Source of the DNA: Actinernus sp. WN-2022
Taxonomy: Eukaryota > Cnidaria > Anthozoa > Actiniaria > Actinernidae
Assembly (NCBI GenBank): GCA_030867875.1
Contig: JAOWCC010000064.1
Coordinates: 35,300,802 to 35,364,801 of the forward strand
Length of the DNA: 64,000 bases
Direction of reading: 5' to 3'
A model generated the notes under the pieces. The model saw only the letters and a program-made list of their open reading frames with translations, searched no databases and was not told where the DNA came from. Shown here piece by piece: positions 56,500 to 64,000 of this stretch. The position numbers were made by a program, and so were the translations under genes. The first letter of the stretch is position 1; the number at the start of each line of letters is the position of its first letter.

Positions 56500-57133
56500 A
56501 AACAAAGAAAATGAGATAATACCTTAGTCTTAATTTATTCCAATCTCAGAATCAATTTTTATCATTTCTTTTGAAATGGTTTAGAAAAATAAGCCCATTT
56601 TAGTCCAACTGAGGGCAGATATGTATTGTATTTATGAGAGAGCGTGCATGGGAGTCATGAACTAAGTTTGACAGAGTTCATAGTTACGTTCACAAAAGAT
56701 GCTTGGAATTCGGTCTCTGTTTTGAAGGTGTAGTTATACGTCTTCTTAACTGATCGCATTTTATTGTGTAGTTCATATTGAACATTCATAACTGTTACAG
56801 TACCATTCGATTTTAGCAACAAAGTTGTTAATGTGAAAAGACTTTACCATTAATGAATTGTTATTTTTCTCGTTGCCGATTCTAGGATTCAATCTTAAAT
56901 TCTTATACTTGTGTAATTAAACCTATCCAGATGTATGTCCTGGTCCCAGAGACATGCCCTTTTCTAACATGACTTGGCATACAAATTTCACCTAATGTTT
57001 TTTAGTAACAACATCTGTGAAACACATCAATCCAAGAAGCAATTGATAAAGTGTGAAGAGTGCTCCATCCCACGCCTATAGACCAACATTCACAAAGTTC
57101 TGACTTTAGCTCCTGTAAAACTACGCCACTTTC

Positions 57134-57512
57134 CGATTCTGGTTAGCTCAGTTGGTAGAGCACGGTCTAGAGTGCGGGAGGTCGGGGGTTCGAATCCCGG
57201 CCGCGTCCTTGGGCAGGGACGTTTATAAGCCGTTGGCCTTGTCTCCTTCTACTTCTAATCAGTATTTGAAGGGGACGTGAAAGAACCTGTTGTACTACTC
57301 GAAAAAGAGCAGGGGATTGTCACCCGGTACAGCAGCCTGGCCATTGCACTAACCACACTCAACATTGTAAACTGCGTGGCAGCTATTAGCGCCGTGAAGC
57401 AGTCCGAAATAATTCACTGACGGGATATGTCAGTCGTATGTAAAGCGCCATGAAACTGTGGTTGATATGGCGCTATATAAATATGGCCATTATTATTATT
57501 ATTATTATTATT
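57134..57512 (+). mobile_element. tRNA-derived SINE, nearly complete, with (ATT)n tail
   Basis: The head GGTTAGCTCAGTTGGTAGAG (A box) and GGGGGTTCGAATCCCGG (B box, paired T arm) is followed by a body of about 290 bases ending GGCGCTATATAAATATGGCC and (ATT)n. The body shared with 49810-50100 defines a family. It is not a tRNA gene: the acceptor stem is incomplete and the body follows directly. Confidence 0.82.
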
Positions 57513-57811
57513 CGATATGTGGTTTAGCCGGGTCCTGTCGACTGCCGGGTTGTTTCAGGTCCCGTTAAAAAAAATGTTTTTAGTCCCTGGGGATTTAAAA
57601 AAATTACCAGTAGTATCTACTTCTATGCAACCAGTGACTCGGTTGAAGGCAAATTCAATTAAATTCTCTGACTAAATATATTGGGATAACTGGAGTTGGG
57701 ATCTAATAAGATTTTCCATAAAAATAATTTTAGCCGCCATGTAAATGTATTATGTACCTTATAAATATCTCATGCCGGCGCGGTAAGAAGTCTGGTAACA
57801 ATGGTATCGGA

Positions 57812-57964
57812 GCGAGGCCAGTTGTCCTAAAGATTGCAGAATTGGAGCCAGTCAGAAATGTCTTCGTTTCTGTCGTACCACACTGGTGTGTTGTGTCAAG
57901 GAAATTAACGTTATTTTCCGCCATGGAATGTAGATTTTTCACTTCCTGTGACAACTGGCCTCGC
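57812..57964. mobile_element. Foldback element, GCGAGGCCAGTTGTC ends
   Basis: GCGAGGCCAGTTGTC and GACAACTGGCCTCGC are perfect inverted repeats. Open frames on both strands overlapping it are by-products. Confidence 0.75.
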
Positions 57965-58535
57965 TTTGATGACATGAATAAGGTCGATATGCCCTCTTCT
58001 TTCACTTAGTCTTTTATAGTATTTGTATAGTTAGAATACACGTACGAGTATGAGACGCTGTGCGTCATATATTGAGTTCGATTGTAAGTATTTGATAATG
58101 AGTGTTTCAAAAGTTAATATTTACATGGACGCGTAGTCTCTTCCCAGCTCGAGTACCTCGTGGCGAAAAATGACGAAATGTGTATATTTATATCTTTTTT
58201 TTATGAAAGCTGCGACTGTATATAATACCGTGTATATTGTAACTCGGATGATAATGTAATATAGAAATGATAACACTGTCGGTAATACCTTAATAAAGAG
58301 ACATTTGAATGTGTCTATTTCCTGCGTTTTACTGAGGGTGGGGGAGACTGGTGGAAAAACGAGGTTTACTTTTTTTTTTCCATTCCACAAGGGGGGTCAA
58401 ACTTCAAGGGTGGGAGGTACGTAGCTACCTTTAAGCCATTATTAAAGCACAAGTCATTCTCATCACTATTTTTCGTCGCAAAATGCAGGAAATAGAATGC
58501 GCATGCCCCTAGATTACTGCGCTTCCAACCTCGTG

Positions 58536-58592
58536 ACCAGGGTCTTCTCGGTCAGATCCAAGATGGCGGCTACTCCGAGAGAAGACCCTGGT
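58536..58592. repeat. Short inverted repeat, ACCAGGGTCTTCTC
   Basis: ACCAGGGTCTTCTCGG and CCGAGAGAAGACCCTGGT are inverted around 22 bases containing CAAGATGGCGGC. Confidence 0.7.
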
Positions 58593-59000
58593 AAACCCTG
58601 AACTGTCACGTATTCTGATTGGCTCTTCGATTATGACACAAGGGTTGTTCTAACGATGCTTTTTATTGGCCACACGGACTGAGTCCAGAGAGATGCATTT
58701 GTATATAGATTCGATTGCTCAAATTTTATCAATAAAACGATTTTAAATAACCTTAAAACACGCTGTGTAGGTAGAGCAATAGATTAAGTGCATTACTGGG
58801 TAGTTTTCTGGTAAATTTCATCAGTGAGAAAGCCAGGAGAAGCCGTTAAATCTGAACATGTGCTGAACATGTGCTGAACATGTGCTAACGGAAAATGAAC
58901 GGCTTTTTAGGATTCTCTTCTAGCTTAGATACATCCTGGTAGCTTTGTGATACTCTTCCACTGTTTCTTTATCCAAGTAAACTCTATTTCGAACTGTTTA

Positions 59001-59445
59001 TGCACCTATCAATGTCAACCCCCAGGGGGGGGAGGCCGGTCAGATGTGGGGCATTTGACCATTCTTGGTGTCTCCATCCTGGGGAATTTGAACAGGAGAC
59101 TGGACTCCAGGGTGGGGATATTTGACTTTTGGAAGACAGGGACTGGTACTAAATGTTTGTCGGCCATCTTGGATTCGTCTAAAAGGTAGGTTTACCGTCT
59201 AGTTCACATTAAAAATATAAATTAATTTAATACTTCAAAGCTTCATTCCTATTTACTATAGATCATTCAAAATACTCCTTGGATTTGTGTAAATCAATTT
59301 CATACAAGGGTGGGAGATTTGATCCGTTTTGACCCAGAATTTAGTCCCCAGGGTGGGGATTTTGACCAAAAATTCTCCCAAAAAGTCAAATGCCCCACAT
59401 CTGCCCGGCCTCCCCCCCCCCTGGGGGTTGACATTGATAGGTGCA
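59001..59445. mobile_element. Foldback element, TGCACCTATCAATGTCAAC ends
   Basis: TGCACCTATCAATGTCAACC and GGTTGACATTGATAGGTGCA are perfect inverted ends. They are extended by a GC-rich block and GATGTGGGGCATTTGAC / TCAAATGCCCCACATC. The poly-G/C runs make the length uncertain. Confidence 0.85.
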
Positions 59446-59980
59446 TTAGTAGACCTGTTTTCACTTGGTCGTTCGTAATTTATCCAAAACCTCCACTCCG
59501 CAGGCAACTCAACCGTGGTAGAAAAGAAACGAACTGGTTTTGAGTGGGAGGGGGGGGGGGGGGGGGGGGGGGGAGAGAAAGGGGAGGATAGGGAAGGGAA
59601 AGCGAGTTTCCCAAAAATTGAAATTGCAGAGCAGTTGAAGATTTGGATTTTTAATGTGTTGGGCTTCCTGTGGTAGTTTGCCACAGGTAACTCAAATTTA
59701 CCAAAATTGGAGATGGGCCACGGTATATAGAGAAAGGAGAGCCTGCGACAAGACCTTGTGTTTTTGAAATTCGCATACCATTGCAAGTTACACGTTTCAC
59801 AAATAATTTTAAATTTTCGACGATATTCTGTTTTTAATGTACCCTAGCATTGAACCCCTTGTATTTCTACTGCATGTTTGATAATAAAAACCTGAGAAAA
59901 CGAGAGGAAACAGCAGAACAATGATTTGATCATGAGTGAAAAGTTTTCAATTTTAACTCGCGCGTGCTGCTGATACGGGT

Positions 59981-61112
59981 ATCAGCGGCCATCCTGAGGG
60001 GGCGGCCCCCGGGCACCCAGCGGCATTTGTCACACCAGAAGAAAATTGTGACAAAAACCCCACCCCTGGGGCAACCTGGGCAACATATAAGTATTAGAAG
60101 CTAAACGTTTTAGAAGTGTCAAAAATCTTAATAGTTTTATACAAATATTACCCTTTATTTCTTTGTTCCGGTCTTCTGACAGTGGATGGCTTAATTTAAT
60201 CTCTTAATTTGAATGATAATGATATGACTTATGCACCTATCAGCGGCTTCCCCGAGGGATCGACCCCCGGGCTAACCACGGCGATATGTGGGGGGAATAC
60301 AGTAGGATTGAATGCAAACATTGCCCCTGGGGCCGGGAAAATTCTCGACTTTGTTGGAAAACTGGGGTGGGAGATTTGTTCAAATTGTTTTTGTCATGAA
60401 ACTATAAACCACGGAGATTGTTTTTCCTCAGTGAATACAAGAGTTAAAGCGTGATCAGATGAGATATACCGAGACTTTCTGCCTTGTTCCTTGATTAGCT
60501 ACTAACTGAAGTACATCAGGAAGTGTCGGTCTTGTTCCTTTAAAGATACTATGAAGTTCATTGAAGTGTTAATAAAGTTCCATTTTCTGTTTAAAATAGA
60601 GTGTTCAATGTTATAAAACTAACGTTAGCGGAGTAACGATATTCAGTCGTCAATTCAGTCAGCTCCATCGAAGACTCATCGATCTCATTTCGCGCAAAAT
60701 TACGGGGGATTGTAGGTCGTGGAAGACCTAACCAGGGGCTTTGAAAGAGATGATTCCCCTACCCCTGGGGGAAATCGTCAAGATTGTTTCTGTCTTTTAC
60801 AATCCCCCTGGTTAGCCCGGGGGTCGACCCCTCGGGGAAGCCGCTGCCGAGGTGCATTCGTTCTTCGATTGGCTTTGTCCTTGAGGTATCGATCGAGCGA
60901 GTTCTGTGGCGAAAACCGCTGAACGTTGAGACAGCAGATTACGTGCAAATCCCGTGGGTATGTCCTCGGGATATTTTGACGAAAACGCAAAAGCGCTCTA
61001 ATGCCCCGCGTGTGGGGCATGTTTTTGCTACAAATCCCCTGCTAAGCCCCTGGGTTGCCCGTGGGTTGCCGATGGGTTGGCCGGTGGTCGCCCCCTCGGG
61101 ATGGCCGCTGAT
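59981..61112. mobile_element. Outer foldback element, ATCAGCGGCCATCC ends
   Basis: ATCAGCGGCCATCCTGAGGG and CCCTCGGGATGGCCGCTGAT are inverted. It encloses the related element at 60231-60856. The right end is about 215 bases before the oxidoreductase start codon. Confidence 0.78.
60231..60856. mobile_element. Inner foldback element, TGCACCTATCAGCGGCTTCC ends
   Basis: GCACCTATCAGCGGCTTCCC and GGGAAGCCGCTGCCGAGGTG pair, with GACCCCCGGGCTAACC / GGTTAGCCCGGGGGTC inside. The shared GCACCTATCA start links it to the 59001-59445 element. Confidence 0.8.
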
Positions 61113-61328
61113 GAGCTCTAGCTCTGGGTATGAGACTGGTTCGTGGACGAACGGGAAATTTCAAAAATTTGTTGCAGGCTTCCTTTCTCTTTCGCCTCCT
61201 TCCCCCTCCTCTCCCCCACCACAGGAACCCCAAATCAACCAGAGCCTGCAAGCAGGCTAGATATCCACCCTCCGATATCATAGTGCTAAATAGCTTTTGT
61301 GACTAATAGAGCACCGAAATTGTGAGTC

Positions 61329-61917
61329 ATGATTCAGATAAGTTCTCCCGGCGGCTACGAGAAGCTTGAATACAAGCCTCTTCCAAAAGAGGGCTACACT
61401 GAGGGGGCGAACATCAGAATATCCAATATGGCGGATCAAGACCTCGTTGTTGTGAAAACATATGCTTGTGGAGTGAACTACGCTGACATCTGCATACGAT
61501 GGGGATTGTATGAATCTGCTAAGAAGTTCGTAGGATGGCCCATCACTGTTGGTTTCGAATTTAGTGGAGAGGTTATATCGAAAGGAACAAATGTACGGGA
61601 GTATGACATTGGACAAAAGGTTTTTGGGTTGTCCTTATTTGGGGGCTACTCAGAATGCATCCGGGTACCAAAGCATCAGTTATTTCCCCTGCCAGAAAAG
61701 TTCAGCCCATATGAGGCAGCAGGATTTCCAGCAGTTGCTATGACAGCCTGGTATGGGATGTTCGAGTGTGCCAGCGTGCAGCCAGGTTCTTGGGTTCTTG
61801 TGCATTCTGCGGCAGGGGGTGTGGGGAGTATGCTGGTTCAGATGGCAAAGATTGCTGGGTGTCATGTAGTTGGGGTGGTTGGTGGAACTCACAAAGTGGC
61901 ACTTGTCAATCAGCTTG
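61329..61917 (+). CDS. Quinone oxidoreductase / VAT1-like MDR protein, first exon (gene continues outside)
   Basis: ATG at 61329 opens 196 codons of a medium-chain dehydrogenase/reductase. The GroES-like part has VVKTYACGVNYADICIRWG, GFEFSGEVISKG and VFGLSLFGGYSEC. The cofactor domain begins with AAGFPAVAMTAWYGMFE and shows the NADPH-binding turn HSAAGGVGSMLVQMAK, then VVGVVGG. There are no zinc-ligand cysteines, as in zeta-crystallin and VAT1. It probably reduces quinones or enones with NADPH in the cytosol or at mitochondrial or vesicle membranes. The donor is CAGCTTG/GTATGT at 61917, and later exons lie beyond 64000. VAT1 or VAT1-like is favoured over QOR1 only by the NYADICIRWGLY and GFEFSGEV wording. 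Confidence 0.88.
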
Positions 61918-62220
61918 GTATGTATATTTAGATAAAAAGAAGCTGCCTGATTATCTTTTGTTTAGATTGTATTTGGCGCATGAAAAGTTCGACGTTTGAA
62001 TCGGGCCTAAGATTATGACCTGTTTGGCAGCTGCCAACAGACCCAAATTCCTCTTCTCTCGTCTCCGCTTTTCCCATGAAAAAAAGTATTCTGGAAGTTT
62101 TTCACCCACCCCCTCCCATAATATTTTAGTAATTATGACTGGGTCCTTAATTGTCAATGTTGATTTCATTGTTCTTGTCAGTCTGGTTGACTTTTAATAT
62201 TTGTAGTATATCTTTCTAAG

Positions 62221-63008
62221 GGACAGTGCAATAATTAGCAGGAAGGGGGTTGGAAAATTTTGACATGAAAGGGGGTGACCAGTAAGAAAAAATACTCACT
62301 AAGGGAGGGAGGAGGGTTATAACAATATTTCTGGGAGCTCCATGAAGGCAGTTAAGGAATCACTGAGAGGCCACTTCATTGTAAAGAATGATTTTGGGCA
62401 CATATTGCACTTTTTGGGAAAATATCTAGTTCAGTGGAAAAAAAGCTTCCCAAAAAACTGGCCAAAATATGTGGAAATGCCTTATTTTCAAAGCTTCAGA
62501 AATTGAAAGAAGACCATGTGTGACATGCACAGTATTATTTAGACTACTTAAAGTTTTCTTGTGATTCCACCTGTGCTGTATGGACGTGGACACAAGGAGT
62601 TCCTTGTGAAATGGTCACCAGCCCTTGAGGCACCTATTTTTTGAAGAAATCAGATTATGGGGTCTCTGTGGCACGTGAAGAAAAGAGAGGGAGATTGGAG
62701 CCCGAGACACAGGTAACCCAACTCAAGATTTCCACGGTTATGGCTGCAGAAGAGGCAATGCCGCCCAGCTCCGTCTGCCAGCGTGGAAATTGTTTTCTGA
62801 GGGCAGATTATCTTCTTCAAACAGCAAAGAAATAAGAGAGGTTTGCCAGAGATATAATGGTGATGGAGGGGGGGGGTTTGAACTTATTTGAGTGAGTTAA
62901 GGGGGTGGATGAGAGTTCATATTGTATATTTTAGGGGGTGGGTATGACTTTTTTTTAGCATGTTCAGACTCGTTTTCCAACCCACCCCCACTAATTGTTG
63001 CACGGTCC
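62221..63008. mobile_element. TIR element, GGACAGTGCAATAATTAG ends
   Basis: GGACAGTGCAATAATTAG ... GGGGGTTGGAAAAT and ATTTTCCAACCC-ACCCCC ... CTAATTGTTGCACGGTCC style ends are imperfect inverted repeats over about 40 bases, with a 700-bp non-coding interior. Confidence 0.7.
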
Positions 63009-63292
63009 GTAAGTTATTTCTTGGCTTGATTATAAATATTATTTCAGCAGTTTAAAAGGGCAATTATCGCAAATATTTTCTCAGACGTGGTGGGGCCGAT
63101 CACCCCCTTCATCGGTCATTAGAGGTGTGAAAAGAATACCTGGTAAAAGCTTTCATCATTATTCATGAAACTTTGTATATGGAGTGAGACAATTCGGCAT
63201 AACATTTTTGTTGCAATTTATGGCAATTTATGCAATTTATGACGTCAACCAGCGTCAATACATCACCATATTACGAAATTCAACGAGTCCGT

Positions 63293-63618
63293 AATTGACC
63301 TATATCATTATGACGTCAAATCAAAACAATCTATTGTTTAAACGCTAAGGATCACGGTCGTGGGAGGGGGACAAAACAGCAACAACACAAAGGAAATAGC
63401 TATCAAATGCATTTTGTAGAACGTAGAATAGCGGTAACGGCCACAAATACGGTAAATATTGTGGGATAAACATTGATACAGCTGATATCTGGAAACCAGA
63501 CAATTCGAAGTTAAATTTTCCTCAGCAGAGCAGATTTAGTTCAAAATTCTATTGTTCAAGTCGATTCTGTCCCCCTCATAAACAAGCCGTGATGTCATAA
63601 TGATATAGGGTAATTAAT
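63293..63618. mobile_element. MITE with TATATCATTATGACGTCA ends, copy 3 (reverse)
   Basis: It is the reverse complement of 1779-2070 and 27708-28012, with TTGACCTATATCATTATGAC at the left and ATGATATAGGGTAATT at the right. It has some substitutions, plus an insertion near 63485 (ATCTGGAAACCAGACAATTC). Confidence 0.82.
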
Positions 63619-64000
63619 ATAGCAGGTTTGAGAGAGCATGTCAAGAGGAAATGAATGCCAAAAACCGTTATTCGATACAACAACAAATTAATTGTGACAT
63701 TACATGTTCAGGTCTCGATAAAAGTTAAAAAATGAAAAGTTAAAAAAAAAAAAATTTCCACAAAATACGACTTCCTGATTTCATGCTAAAAAATATAATA
63801 TAATTGACAGCTGCTGTCATTCACTGGGGATGTTATTTCATTCTTGCTATCCTGTGATTTTCTGCGCTACTTCTCATCCGTAAAGATTTCTACGTTAATG
63901 CAATCAGCCCAAAAAAGTAAAAGTAGATCGTTCTTGGTGGTATTTAAAAAATGAAGAAAAGAAAAAGCAGCACGATTTAGTTTGTGATACTTTAGTTTGT

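Larger units (their letters stand above)
56500..61328. other. Intergenic region between the USP and oxidoreductase genes
   Basis: It holds a tRNA-derived SINE and a series of foldback elements (separate entries). No gene is supported. The USP 3' UTR probably occupies its first few hundred bases. Confidence 0.65.
61918..64000 (+). other. First intron of the oxidoreductase gene
   Basis: No further MDR exon is recognisable up to the window end. It contains two inverted-repeat elements (62221-63008, 63293-63618). Otherwise AT-rich. Confidence 0.65.

Noticed and set aside
57134..57206. Functional tRNA gene
   Set aside because: The A and B boxes and the T arm are good, but the acceptor stem does not close, and a shared 290-bp body with an (ATT)n tail follows. 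A second copy exists, so it is a SINE.
57730..58009. Overlapping open frames of 85-91 codons on both strands
   Set aside because: They cover a foldback element (57812-57964), show no known motif, and an inverted repeat keeps both strands open by symmetry.
59256..59786. 176-codon minus-strand frame with a proline run
   Set aside because: It crosses a poly-C/G tract and the end of a foldback element. The proline run is the G-tract in translation.

Overview
The window is animal (metazoan) nuclear DNA. Genes have GT-AG introns, a catalytically complete USP2/USP21-type ubiquitin protease is spread over 12 exons, and the DNA between exons is filled with non-LTR retrotransposons, SINEs and nested inverted-repeat elements. 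The HECT/UBX gene family, the LINE types and the density of TACATGTA-like AT-rich repeats suggest a cnidarian, most likely a stony coral. That assignment is an inference from style, not a search result.

Layout. (1) 1-3371 and 25597-33016 are two copies (A and B) of one segment. Each carries a fatty-acid-2-hydroxylase-like cytochrome b5 exon lying inside a LINE, then small inverted-repeat elements, then exon 1 of the USP gene. Copy A stops inside that exon. Copy B runs on into the full gene (12 exons, 32130-56499, 685 codons, every phase consistent). (2) 3372-19962 is a 16.6 kb element with matching terminal inverted repeats (TACGGTGGCC...), a 6-bp flanking repeat CGAATG, 12-bp subterminal minisatellites and a frameshifted DDE integrase-type transposase at its right end. 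It resembles the eukaryotic IS3EU superfamily. Between its ends lies a spliced UBX + HECT E3 ubiquitin-ligase gene (4133-14972), one of whose introns holds a 4.3 kb CR1/L2-type LINE. (3) 20027-21416 is a 20-bp tandem array. (4) 21.4-25.6 kb is mostly unrecognised sequence with repeat ends. (5) 28605-31788, inside copy B, is a second IS3EU-type element: 6-bp TSD GCTAGA, TAT... ends, about 0.5 kb inverted arms and a transposase fragment. Copy A preserves its empty site. (6) 33-56 kb is the USP gene with introns full of nested elements. (7) 56.5-61.3 kb is intergenic foldback elements. (8) 61329-61917 is the first exon of a quinone-oxidoreductase/VAT1-like gene that leaves the window.

The most interesting object is the 16.6 kb element: a cut-and-paste transposon that appears to carry a whole host-type ubiquitin ligase gene. 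If the same ends flank other copies, this would explain how such HECT genes multiply in animal genomes. The transposase and one exon of the ligase are frameshifted here, so this copy looks like a fossil, unless the single-base defects are sequencing errors. The A/B duplication could be real or could be two haplotypes joined by the assembler. Both readings are kept open.
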